DNA from: Dallia pectoralis
Taxonomy: Eukaryota; Chordata; Actinopteri; Esociformes; Umbridae
Assembly: GCA_029465975.1 (NCBI GenBank)
Contig: CM055728.1
Span: forward strand, 21,429,133 to 21,493,132
Reading direction: 5' to 3'
DNA length: 64,000 nucleotides
Under the pieces are notes generated by a model. The model worked only from the letters and a program-made list of their open reading frames with translations, made no database searches and had not been told where the DNA came from. A program made the translations under genes and the position numbers. Within the stretch, counting starts at the first letter, position 1; each line of letters opens with the position of its first letter. Shown here in pieces: positions 26,991 to 38,333 of this stretch.

Positions 26991-27913
26991 GGTCCTCGCT
27001 TTCTCAGTGAGTACAGAGGACCTGAGTGACCACAGAGCACTGTTTGCATACTGATCCCTCTGGCAGCCATCTTTAATTCAACCACTGCAGCAGCTCCTAT
27101 GATGAGGTCTGTCTTGCACGTCACTCAACAGAGATCTAGCCACTAAGGAGGACCGCGGAGTCATTTGTACTTCAACAAATCAGACGGCTCCACAGAGGTG
27201 GAGAAGCACTTAAAAATTCCCTGTGTGTGCAAACAGACGGGGCAAATAAACCTGATTCTGACAATGTAGAATATTTGTGAGAGACAGACCAAATCAAAAG
27301 ATTCAGGTGGAATGCTTGATGCCTTCTGTTTAGCACGGTGGAGGCAAGGTGTTGGTCTGGGGGTGCTTTGGTCATTGTACAACCAAACATCAAGCATGGA
27401 TCATTTGGAGAATTGCAGAAATTGACTTTAGTATTGAGGTTACCACGACATTAAAACTAGTAGATGCGACAACGACAAATGTCTGGAAAAAAAAGTTCTA
27501 TGATGAGTCTCAAATGCTATGTTTGACTTGGATTCATGAAGATAATTTACTATACTGATGCAAAAAGTTATGGTTAAATGAAACTTGTGTGCAGCTTCAC
27601 AGCCACATTACACTCATAATTTAGCAGTACGATAGACACCCATAGATGCAAATAAACAACATTTCTGTAGCACTGTGTTCGAGATGCCCGCTGGATTCGT
27701 CCTGCTGCCATATGTCTTTGTTCCTGCTGCTCCACCTCTGTGCCGTCTGATTTGCTGAAGTACAAAAGACTCTGCGATCCTCCTTAGCGGCTCCATCTCT
27801 TTTGAGTGAAGTGCCAGACACACTTCATCATAGGAGCTGCTGCAGTGGTTGAATCAGAGATGCCTGCCAGAGGGATCTGTCTACAAGCAGTGCTCACGGA
27901 GAGACTGAGGACC
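26991..27913. repeat. Inverted repeat pair, arms about 180-210 bp, 530-bp spacer
   Basis: The left arm at 26991-27201 and the right arm at 27732-27913 are reverse complements with moderate divergence. Shared landmarks are GATCCCTCTGGCAG at 27053-27066 against its complement at 27864-27877, and CAAATCAGACGG with GAGGTGG at 27176-27201 against 27732-27754. The left arm runs on to a retroposon-like AATAAACCTGATTCTGA tail (27246-27262). It could be two oppositely inserted copies of one retroposon or a fold-back element. The spacer holds a Tc1-like transposase fragment. Confidence 0.7.
27325..27400 (+). mobile_element. Tc1-like transposase fragment
   Basis: Codons 27334-27375 read HGGGKVLVWGCFGH. 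This matches the HGGG-x-VMVWGCF block of Tc1 transposases that follows the first catalytic Asp; the relative at 50 kb has HGGGNVMAWACM. The flanks on both sides are not recognisable, so only a short remnant survives. Confidence 0.55.
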
Positions 27914-30282
27914 TGTGTTACCTAGCTGATGAATACTAATTATTCTATTAACCCAAAGAACTCAGGTCAACGTAATGTTTTCAAGTTCTCACCTAATTTA
28001 TAAAACATTATTTGTCAACGGTCGTGTTTGGACTTTGTGTGCTCAAGGGCTCTGACCACGACGGCTATCTACTTTCAAGGGAAGCATAAAATGTCTGTAA
28101 TATTTTTGCTTAGACTAAGGTCACAATATTTTTTGAAAGTTGTTACGATATAAAGACAAATGTCTTTAGGTTCTTGTCTTTTGTCAAAGTAAATATTTTA
28201 CGACAGGCTGATGAACAAATAGATTAACCTTATTGTACCACATGGTTCCCATTATGTCTGCTGTAAACCAAATGTCGTGGCAAACCTGTTTTAAAGCAGA
28301 CGTTAATAACCCAAAATGTAGGGTCACAAACTGCCGCTCTGTGAATTTAGTATATATATATACTGTATACTATATATAATATATTAATATATACTATTTT
28401 GGTGGAACAGCATCCAACATAAAAATCCTGCGGCCCATTTCATCACGACAACTTTAATGACTAATAAAATAACATTCTGCGACAAGTAATACATATCCTG
28501 TAATAGTCCTGTTACCTAAAGGGAACTTACAGAACATGGCAAGTGATACTTTATCCAAACGTTTCTGTTCTGTCATAAAAGGTCTGCTGGGTAGCTATTC
28601 TTTTGAAGGTTGCAGTGCAATTCCAAGGAATTTGTCAACAATGCTTTTATGGTGTTGAAACGATTTTTCACCTTGTATTTCTCATTTTAGTCCTGTTCCA
28701 AAATATTTCTCAACAGATTCTCGGGATGTCCTGTTAAAGTGAATAATGAGATTTGAGATCAGACATTCACTAAAACCGTCGATGTAAAACGTTCTTACGA
28801 TTTCAATAATGACATAGAATAGCGTATTCATTTTTTGCCTAAAAACACCTTGTATATGGGCGCGAGCAAGACTGCAGCATTTCCTGGCTTCACGCTGTCC
28901 GGAAACCACACAGTATGTGTGTGATAAAAACATTCCCAACAGAGTGAAACAACAATTCATTTTTTTATTCTGTGCAGCTAGATGCTTGTCGGCTCAATTG
29001 AGCTGTATCTGTGTTTTATTGATTTGATTCAAAAGAATAATGAACATGTTGTATTTGTCGCCTTATGTATTCATTCATTCACGTCCTTTGCACTACAAAA
29101 TCATCTCACAGATAGTTTGGGAGCGTATTGTAATAATGATTTCTTATACTGGGAGAGATTTTAGGTTGTCTCTGAGCGGCAAGGGGATTATGCAAATGTA
29201 CCCACTTTGTTTACCAAAATGCAATAACTTTCAGATTTTAGTGTTTTATTTTTCAATTTGAAATGGCATCCTTCTAAATGTTTAAATGGCTGAGTTTGAA
29301 ATTGGACTTGATATGCATACCTCCAGTGTTGATACAGTGTTGTGCTTAGGACCAGTGTGACATAATTCTCTTTATGGTTCCAATCTACTTGCCAGGTTCC
29401 CGCATCATATTACCCTGCGAGAGAGACACACTAAATTCTGTGACCATGTGCAGATATTATAACAAGCATTGTTGGCTTGAAGTATATCCAGTGTTCGTCA
29501 GCATTTTTACCGTCCACACTATCCATGTCTCCAACAGAATTACACACAATTGCAGCAAAGCATCGCGCCAATAGACGAACCTCATCTTCCATGTTTAGAG
29601 ATGCAGATGTAGGTTACAGCATAACACAGTATGGCTAGCCAGTCTGTCAACACAAATGAATTCAGGCTGACCACGATATCAGTGGGCCCGTCAGGCTGGT
29701 GCATCAATCCCAAAGCCAACACACGCAAACTGGGTTTTGTTGTTAGTATTACAGCTTGGTGACGATTCAAATATTTGAGTAAATATAGTAGCCTGGTAGT
29801 TTTGTCAGTCCTCCTGTTTATTTAATACTAAGAGGTATGATGTACAATCCTGTAGTAAATGACCTGGCTGTCATTATGGAGTCCAGTCACGTAGTTACAT
29901 TAATGACCCTTTTAACAATAGCAGATAGGCAGATCTTTTAATTATCCATTAGAATAAAGCTGCAAATCAGCTGAGCAGCTGCAGTCACAATACTGCATCA
30001 CCTGTATCCACCTTAACATGTATTTGTCTGTCCTGTTTTTACTCAACAGCAGATGGTGCCTTTAGAGAGGAGACGCATATTGTCCTGCCATGACTGATTC
30101 CACAACATGAATCACACACCTAACAAGGTGTCATGGGGAGAAAGGGAAAGTTAACTCACAGGGCATTTGTTAGTGGTGTACAATAAGCCCATATAAATGA
30201 ATGTGCCTGCAATAGTTGGGACAGGTAGGTATAATAATGACCAGTTTTGCTATGGCAGGAGTATTGACTACAATGCGTCTCC
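27914..30282. other. Non-coding stretch, no gene seen
   Basis: Unique-looking sequence with chance open frames only. An AT-rich simple-sequence patch lies at 28351-28398. No splice-flanked exon with recognisable coding content was found. Confidence 0.55.
28351..28398. repeat. AT-rich simple sequence
   Basis: TATATATA runs interrupted by CTGTATAC, followed by TATATATAATATATTAATAT. This is a low-complexity patch. Confidence 0.8.
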
Positions 30283-30988
30283 AAGCATCCACCCCCTTGG
30301 ATCTTTCAAGCATCCACCCCCTTGGATCTTTCAAGCATCCACCCCCTTGGATCTTTCAAGCATCCACATCCTTGGATCTTTCACGCATCCACCCCCTTGG
30401 ATCTTTCAAGCATCCACCCCCTTGGATCTTTCAAGCATCCACCCCCTTGGATCTTTCAAGCATCCACATCCTTGGATCTTTCAAGCATCCACCCCCTTGG
30501 ATCTTTCAAGCATCCACCCCCTTGGATCTTTCAAGCATCCACCCCCTTGGATCTTTCAAGCATCCACCCCCTTGGATCTTTTAAGCATCCACCCCCTTGG
30601 ATCTTTCAAGCATCCACCCCCTTGGATCTTTCAAGCATCCACCCCTTGGATCTTTCAAGCATCCACCCCCTTGGATCTTTCAAGCATCCACCCCCTTGGA
30701 TCTTTTAAGCATCCACCCCTTCTTTTAAGCATCCACCCCCTTGGATCTTTCAAGCATCCACCCCTTGGATCTTTCAAGCATCCACCCCTTGGATCTTTCA
30801 AGCATCCACCGCCTTGGATCTTTCAAGCATCCACCCCTTGGATCTTTCAAGCATCCACCCCCTTGGATCTTTCAAGCATCCACCCCCTTGGATCTTTCAA
30901 GCATCCACCCCCTTGGATCTTTCAAGCATCCACCCCCTTGGATCTTTCAAGCATCCACCCCGTTGGATCCACCTCCTTGGATCTTTCA
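30283..30988. repeat. 25-bp minisatellite, about 28 units
   Basis: The unit consists of AAGCATCCACC, then CCCTTGGATCTTTC (25 bp). Variation is mainly in the C-run, with CCCCC and CCCC versions giving 25- and 24-bp units, plus CATCCACATCC variants. One truncated unit lies near 30715-30727. The 3' end breaks into TTGGATCCACCTCC. Forward-strand open frames of 64-296 codons through the array are repeat artefacts. Confidence 0.97.
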
Positions 30989-31019
30989 GTAAAAATTCAT
31001 TTTATTAGAAGCTTTAGAG

Positions 31020-31222
31020 CAGGGATGTCAAACCGGTTCCACGGGGGGCCTAGTGTATGCAGGTTTTTGGGTTTTAATTTAAATTAGTTCCCAGTTCAGA
31101 CCTAAACAACCAGTAGAGGGTAGAACATTACCAATTAGTGACCTAATTAATCAATCAAGAACAAGGTGAGAGCAAAGACCTGTAGACACCTGGCCCTCCA
31201 TGGAACCGGTTTGACACCTGTG
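31020..31222. mobile_element. hAT-type MITE, 203 bp, with 8-bp target duplication
   Basis: It is flanked by CTTTAGAG at 31012-31019 and 31223-31230. The ends are CAGGGATGTCAAACCGGTTC and, read inward from the right, CACAGGTGTCAAACCGGTTC, extending as imperfect inverted repeats through the GGGCC block. The 8-bp duplication and the CAGGGGTGTCAAAC-like end are hallmarks of hAT elements. No transposase is encoded, so any movement would need help in trans. The element sits just beyond the 25-bp array. Confidence 0.85.
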
Positions 31223-31230
31223 CTTTAGAG

Positions 31231-32578
31231 GAAAAGAAAAATGTTTAAGCAGATCTGGAACATGTTTCTGTAAAATGTGTAGTTAATCCAGCCAGTTTGT
31301 CATGATTGGCAAACATTAGGTTTTCATTCTGTGGATTTCACTGCGGTGCACACTTTATTTTCGGTGGTTTTGTTTTTAGCCGGTTTGAGTTTCGGTGACT
31401 AGCCTTACTATTTAGGTCACTGGGTGTGGTAGTTATTTGCTTCTCATTATTTAAATGTTACATGTCGGTTTAGGTGAGTGTGGTGTTTCTATATGAGTGT
31501 ATATATATCACTGTTTTGTTAAATGCAGTTGTTGCTCTATTAAGCGTACTTCAATTTCCAAAGTTCAGTCTTATGTATTTTTTTTACATTTGTTGTTCTG
31601 TGTTTGTTTTGCTTTATAATAAATCCCACAAAAGTACGTGAACATCCGGCTCCTGCGTTTAGCCTTCCTCTGTCCTACACACCTTAGTTTGCCTGACACA
31701 GTTCAGACAATACATAGGGTTAGGAAAACTAGTTCAGCACACATGCATTTGAATATGAAACTGTGCTGCACATTACATTAGATATATTACACCAAAAGCT
31801 AGTTGGCTATAATGAGTTTTCACAAATTCTCCAAAGGGTGTAAAACATTCGTAAAGCGTTAAATGTCCAATGACACATTCAAAGGTGTTTGGCACCATTA
31901 AGATATTTCCCTGAGCTGTCCGTTTGTCCAAACTGAGAAAGCGGCAGGAAATTCCTTAATGGCCAGCAATGGTCAAATAGAGCCTCAGACTTTCTCTGCA
32001 TGGGAGAACAAACTCTTCTCCATCAATCAGGCTTTTATGGTAGAGCAGCTAGATGAATGCCACTGCTGAGTAAAAGACACATGACATCATTTTCAGTCCA
32101 ACAGTCCAACAGCGTATTAGGCAGGTGGTGATACCGTCTTGGTTTATCACTGTATACTGTATATGCTCATTGGTCAGGATTTAAGCCACCAGACACTTCT
32201 GGCCAAGATCTGAAGAACAAGGATGCTAAGAGCAGATTGGCTATTCAACATATAAGCTTCTTATTACCATGTGCCTTAAAAAATACAGGCATTTTTTTGG
32301 GGTCGGGCTGAGAATATGTGTAGGCGGCCCATCCAAGTGTTTATATAGCAGGAAAATCCCAGCAGCTTCAAAGTGTTTCCAAGAAGGAATCGGAGAAGCT
32401 GTATCCAGATCCAGTTGTGCAAAGCTGTGATCGCTGCCAAAGGTTCTTCTGCAAAGTAATTAACTATTTCAAATATCATCAATGATCAGAAATATTTCTG
32501 TTTTTTACTTTTTGTCAATACTGTATGCACACATTTCTGAAAATGTGTTTTTGTTAACACATAAAAAACAATCTCACT
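31231..32578. other. Non-coding stretch, possible retroelement tail at left
   Basis: At about 31300-31700 a GT-rich stretch leads to an AATAAA signal (31618-31623) and a CTCCTGCGTTTAGCC block ending in GCCTGACACAG. This is reminiscent of fish LTR ends, but no target duplication or partner LTR is evident. The rest appears unique, with no exon. Confidence 0.4.
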
Positions 32579-32718
32579 CTGAAACATACACCAACACTCT
32601 GAAACATACACCAACACTATGAAACATATACCAACACTCTGAAACATACACCAACACTATGAAACATATACCAACACTCTGAAACATACACCAACACTAT
32701 GAAACATATACCAACACT
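32579..32718. repeat. 20-bp tandem repeat in 40-bp dimers, 7 units
   Basis: Seven units of CTGAAACATACACCAACACT or ATGAAACATATACCAACACT occupy exactly 140 bp. After the first two, the two variants alternate, so the effective recent repeat unit is a 40-bp dimer. Confidence 0.95.
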
Positions 32719-33634
32719 CCACACTGTTATTTTTTAAATCATTGAAATTTCTAATGTCCATTTCCCGGGGAGTAGAAAGAGAATTGGGAGGTGTGAAGGA
32801 ATGCTGTATACCACCGAGATCTGAATGCTTTTGAACACCTCACCATCCAGCCAGTCCATTACAGGTCAGAGATAACTGTATGTTTTAAAGAAACAGCCAT
32901 GTCCCCTCACACAAACAAAGGGGATTTCAACCAATGAAAACGAATACAGCATAATGGACGCAGACAACGGTTTGGTTGAGGATTAAGTGTAACTTCTCAA
33001 TGGTACCAAAGTCGATATTAGTTTTCAGAAAATAGGGCCTGCACTTTTCTACATTCACTATTATTCAACTAATTCTTGCAAACAAAATCAGTCTCTAAGC
33101 TACATTTTGCATTGTCACTGGCTGAAGCTGAATTTGTCTCTTAGCACTAAATGCACCAAATGGCTCTTGCTACATTCTGTCTCTAACTAGTGTATTCTTT
33201 TTTTTCTGTAGACATTCATTAATCAGAAATGGCATTTTTCTTCAAATCTTGGGCCATCCTCAACCTTTATTTGTGGTAATTTGCATGTTTAACGCAAGTA
33301 ATAATTCAATCTGTAATGAGATAATTAATCATAGATGCCAGTACACAAATTAATGATTGTCATTCCTTAACAAATGGAATTTCAACGTAATATTGCCAAC
33401 AGCCGGAAGATGCCTTTACAAAAGGGGTATACAATAAGGGCCTTCGCCATTTGTATCTTTTGTATATTTTGTTATGGCAAAGTATGAAAAATTAGATGCC
33501 TATTTGTTCCAAAGAGTAGAAAATGAAATGGAATCACCCCACTCAGCCAGAATGGGATAGAGTACATTCTTATCTTGTACTGCCTGTCTGTTCCTTTCAC
33601 TAGAGACACAGTAATACATGCAAACTCAAACTGT
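32719..33634. other. Non-coding stretch, nothing recognised
   Basis: AT-rich unique DNA leading into the GT-rich array. No coding exon or transposon end was seen. Confidence 0.5.
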
Positions 33635-33635
33635 G

Positions 33636-35342
33636 TGGTGTGTGTGTGGTGGTGTGGTGTGTGTGTGTGTGGTGGTGTGTGTGTGGTGTGTGTGTGGTGT
33701 GTGTGTGGTGGTGTGGTGTGGTGTGTGTGTGGTGGTGTGGTGTGTGTGTGGTGGTGTGGTGTGTGTGTGGTGGTGTGGTGTGGTGGGTGTGTGGTGGTGT
33801 GGTGTGTGTGTGGTGGTGTGGTGTGGTGTGTGTGTGGTGGTGTGGTGTGTGTGTGGTGGTGTGGTGTGTGTGTGGTGGTGTGGTGTGTGTGTGGTGGTGT
33901 GGTGTGGTGTGGTGGTGTGGTGTGGTGTGGTGGTGTGGTGTGTGTGGTGGTGTGGTGTGGTGTGTGTGTGGTGGTGTGGTGTGGTGTGTGTGTGGTGGTG
34001 TGGTGTGGTGTGGTGGTGTGGTGTGGTGTGTGTGTGGTGGTGTGTGTGGTGTGGTGTGGTGTGTGTGTGGTGGTGTGGTGTGGTGTGTGTGTGGTGGTGT
34101 GGTGTGGTGTGTGTGTGGTGGTGTGGTGTGGTGTGTGTGTGGTGGTGTGGTGTGTGTGTGGTGGTGTGGTGTGTGTGTGGTGGTGTGGTGTGGTGTGGTG
34201 TGTGTGTGGTGGTGTGGTGTGGTGTGTGTGTGGTGTGTGTGGTGGTGTGGTGTGGTGTGTGTGTGGTGGTGTGTGGTGGTGTGGTGTGGTGGTGTGGTGT
34301 GTGTGTGGTGTGTGTGGTGGTGTGGTGTGGTGTGTGTGTGGTGGTGTGGTGTGTGTTTGGTGGTGTGGTGTGTGTTTGGTGGTGTGGTGTGTGTGTGGTG
34401 GTGTGGTGTGGTGTGGTGTGTGTGTGGTGGTGTGGTGTGGTGTGTGTGTGGTGTGTGTGGTGGTGTGGTGTGGTGTGTGTGTGGTGGTGTGTGGTGGTGT
34501 GTGGTGGTGTGGTGGTGTGGTGTGGTGTGGTGTGTGTGTGGTGTGTGTGGTGGTGTGGTGTGGTGTGTGTGTGGTGTGTGTGTGGTGTGTGTGTGTGGTG
34601 GTGTGGTGGTGTGGTGTGGTGTGTGTGTGGTGGTGTGGTGTGGTGTGTGTGTGGTGGTGTGGTGTGGTGTGTTGTGTGTGTGGTGGTGTGGTGTGTGTGT
34701 GGTGGTGTGGTGTGTGTGTGGTGGTGTGGTGTGGTGTGGTGTGTGTGTGGTGGTGTGGTGTGGTGTGTGTGTGGTGTGTGTGGTGGTGTGGTGTGGTGTG
34801 TGTGTGGTGGTGTGTGGTGTGGTGGTGTGGTGTGGTGTGTGTGTGGTGTGTGTGGTGGTGTGGTGTGGTGTGTGTGTGGTGGTGTGGTGTGGTGTGTGTT
34901 TGGTGGTGTGGTGTGTGTGTGGTGGTGTGGTGTGGTGTGTGTGGTGGTGGGTGTGGTGTGGTGTGTGTGTGGTGTGTGGTGGTGTGGTGTGGTGTGTGTG
35001 TGGTGGTGTGTGGTGGTGTGTGGTGGTGTGGTGTGGTGGTGTGGTGTGGTGTGGTGTGTGTGTGGTGTGTGTGGTGGTGTGGTGTGTGTGTGGTGTGTGT
35101 GTGGTGTGTGTGTGTGGTGGTGTGGTGGTGTGGTGTGGTGTGTGTGTGGTGGTGTGTGTGTGGTGGTGTGTGTGTGGTGGTGTGGTGTGTGTGTGGTGGT
35201 GTGGTGTGTGTGTATGGTGGTGTGGTGTGGTGTGTGTGTGTGGTGGTGTGGTGTGTGTGTATGGTGGTGTGTGTGTGGTGGTGTGTGTGTGGTGGTGTGG
35301 TGGTGGTGTGGTGTGTGTGTGGTGGTGTGGTGGTGTGTGGTC
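33636..35342. repeat. 1.7-kb GTGTGGT-type array
   Basis: The array is almost entirely G and T on the + strand. GTGTGGTGTG, GTGTGTGTGG and GGTGGTGTGG words are mixed into irregular units, with rare TTT, GTATGG and GGGTG variants. Recurrent composite words of about 21-26 bp show it is a minisatellite rather than a pure GT microsatellite. Both strands stay open for 570-680 codons (Cys/Val/Trp/Gly or His/Thr/Pro), which is a composition artefact. Confidence 0.97.
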
Positions 35343-37425
35343 TGTGTAATTGATAGGAAAGGCTGATATGTACATCCACATCTGGGATAAGTTATGATTG
35401 ATTCGGCTCATCCCATCCAGGGTGATGTCTAAAACAGAACGCACCAATGTTACTGTGTATATATTCACCACGTACATCATGCATCTAATTTCACTCCAAC
35501 CACACACAGTGTCATTCACATTGTCACAGCCTAGCATGCTACCAAATGTGTTTGCTCTGCTGTAAATCAACCTGTAGGTTAGGGAACTGTTACTATGTCG
35601 AGACGTAAGAACCGTAGTAGCGTCGCATTCCACCGCATACTGCTATGAAGACCATATCTGCGTGTTTAGCCTCTAGAAACAATTCAATACAGCCTGCCCA
35701 TAGTCCCATGGTGTGGGTGATGTTGACCTTATGGTCACTGGACAGTGTTCTGGACATATGTGTCTCAGGATGACCTATCCTAAGATGTGTACACTCTACA
35801 GATGTCAGAGAGAATATAACAGATTTCACTGAGCCAAGTGAGGTGGGATGTCCTGTAAAACCTGAATATTAACTAACTAATATTAATGTTTTGTTAAACG
35901 TCATGTTTGGGCTGAGTACAATTCCAATGATTAGAGGCAATATTGGAGTAGTTCAGCATTATTGTAATGTACGGGTCTCGTATACTTTTTTAGAGGACTG
36001 TTTGGTTCAACTGTTTGCTGGACATATCACATTTAAAGCTTTGTCAGATGTCCTCCTATAATTTCCATATCATTTCGGGGATGTGAGGTTTTGAAACCTG
36101 GCACACAATGTTTTTAGTATTGACAGCATAGCCCAAATCATTTATATAGATTCAGATTTGGTCATATTGATAACCATGTATTTCTTATTTTATTATGATT
36201 TCTACATAATGACAGTTTTTCCAACAATTATTTTCCAACACTATACACATACAGCTACAATATAGACGTTCATAGATCAAGACTAACTCGTGACAACATT
36301 GAAGACAACATTGTCTTGATTATTAAAACACTCCACCAGCATCTGCTGCAACATCTGCAATTTCCTGTGAACGCACTTGTCACCAAAAAATTCTGCCCAA
36401 AAAAATTCTGCCTCTAAACTGGAAAGAGGAGAAACTGATTTGTTCAGACATGACATCATCTTTGGGCAACAGTCTCATGAGTTGCCGCTATTGGTCATGC
36501 TAATTACTATACTTAACTCTGGTTAGCCCTGGAAGACCTTTGGGTCTCGCTGTTCTCTTCACCTTATTATCTTAGTTAAACACAATGGAAATATCTTGGT
36601 GGGTTCTTTCCAAAAGAGTTTGTGGGTCCAGTAGTTTACAGGATAATCCAATGATAATGAAATAATTTCATTCGTTAATCCTAGTTGCATATGAAACAGA
36701 AACACGGATGGGATCTCAGATGTCTAATGGCCATTGGACACTTCCTACCGAAAGGAATTTGTATTAATATTTTCCCCCAGATCATGACTTATCAACAAGA
36801 CGTTCATGCAAACCGCTATTGCTTAGACACGTGTAAAGAAAGAATTAATGAAGAAACATCTTAAGAAACATTTTATTTCAGCACTGTGATGAGTACAGCC
36901 GGTACAAAACAGGTGTGTCATTCAGGTATACGGATATTTGTTTTTAAAGATTGATGTGACTTATGCACTTCCTGTAGGGAGCATGTGCCCTCTACACTTT
37001 TTTTCTGAAGGATAACACTGTAAACTATTCCATAGCCATGGCAGACAAACCACTTCTCCTTCCTCTGAAAGTCCTCACTAGTTGACTTGACTTTGAATCT
37101 TACCCACTATGTACCTGTCCTCTGAGGCTTTTTAATATATTGGAGCAGTCTGCTGTGTCTTTAGGTGTCTTAAAGTTCCATTGTGTGTAACTGGGGCCCA
37201 GAGACTGAACGCGACTGAGTGCAGGCCGCGGAGCGTGATGTTCAGCTCTGCAGGGCCATTCTCAGAGCAGAACCGAAGACAGACGGACTCATCGTGACAA
37301 GGTTCGCGCCTAACCGAACCTGACAGACAGGTGCGGAGCGCCTGAATCTGGCCCATTACCGTGGCGACTGGAGCCACCTACTGGGAGACTGGCTGCCTAA
37401 GGTTGAGGTGGAACTGTCGTCGTGG

Positions 37426-37426
<1 letters not shown>
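35343..37426. other. Non-coding stretch, nothing recognised
   Basis: Mostly unique sequence with short chance open frames. No splice-flanked coding segment or transposon terminus is apparent. Confidence 0.55.
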
Positions 37427-37486
<60 letters not shown>

Positions 37487-37511
37487 TGACAGTATCCCTG
37501 ACAGTATCCCT

Positions 37512-37564
<53 letters not shown>

Positions 37565-37589
37565 TGACAGTATCCCTGACAGTATCCCT

Positions 37590-37651
<62 letters not shown>

Positions 37652-37665
37652 CTGACAGTATCCCT
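37427..37665. repeat. Compound (TG)n: three TG tracts separated by a duplicated 28-bp spacer
   Basis: TG tracts lie at 37427-37485, 37514-37563 and about 37592-37648. The first two are each followed by an identical 28-bp spacer (37486-37513 and 37564-37591) built from two copies of CTGACAGTATCC. A half-spacer follows the third tract. The whole is a tandem triplication of tract plus spacer. Confidence 0.97.
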
Positions 37666-38063
37666 ACATGCAGCAGTAACAGTACAAAGAGAGCCAGAGA
37701 CATAGCCTTCCATTGGCACCGGGCTCTGGCAGATGTTTTTCCACATGTAATGGTTAGGATACATAGCAACCGTCAGAAAGCCCTGGCTGTAATAGCAGGT
37801 AAGCTCACTCTCTATTGGATGGACAGCTAACATATCAAACTTCACCAATCTCATGGATCCATTTTAAATAGACTGTCACTTAAAGTCATGAAGATCTTTT
37901 CTTTCAATGACTTGTTGGCAAGTCAAGTCAGACAAACAGACCTGACTGAAATATTCATAAAAATAATTCTGTGACAGCCCAGTGCTTCAGATTGTCAACA
38001 GTGCCATCAATGACATCTCAATGCCATCAAAGACACTGTACTTGTCTTCCTCAGTTGTGCACC
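37666..38063. other. Non-coding stretch, nothing recognised
   Basis: Short unique interval between the TG block and the next minisatellite. No gene is supported. Confidence 0.5.
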
Positions 38064-38333
38064 GGGGCCTCCCAATTCTTTTTTCGGGGCCTCCCACTCC
38101 TTTTTCGGGGCCTCCCACTCCTTTTTCGTGGCCTCCACTCCACTTTCGGGGCCTCCCACTCCTTTTCGGGGCCTCCCACTCCTTTTTCGGGGCCTCCCAC
38201 TCCTTTTTCGTGGCCTCCACTCCTCTTTCGGGGCCTCCCACTCCTTTTTCGGGGCCTCCCACTCCTTTTTCGTGGCCTCCACTCCTCTTTCGGGGCCTCC
38301 CACTACTCTTTCATGGCCTCCCACACCTCTTTC
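38064..38333. repeat. 21-bp minisatellite (GGGGCCTCCCACTCCTTTTT + C), 13 units
   Basis: Thirteen units of 20-22 bp. Units starting GGGGCCTCCC and shortened units starting GTGGCCTCCA are interleaved. The shortened form falls at positions 4, 8 and 11, giving a three- to four-unit higher-order pattern. The last units decay into ATGGCCTCCC. Open frames through it are artefacts. Confidence 0.95.

Noticed and set aside
28682..28960. 92-codon minus-strand open frame
   Set aside because: No family recognised and no splice signals around it. AT-rich chance frame.
33472..35633. Open frames of 570-680 codons on both strands (Cys/Val/Trp/Gly and His/Thr/Pro)
   Set aside because: They are artefacts of an almost pure G/T array that lacks stop words.
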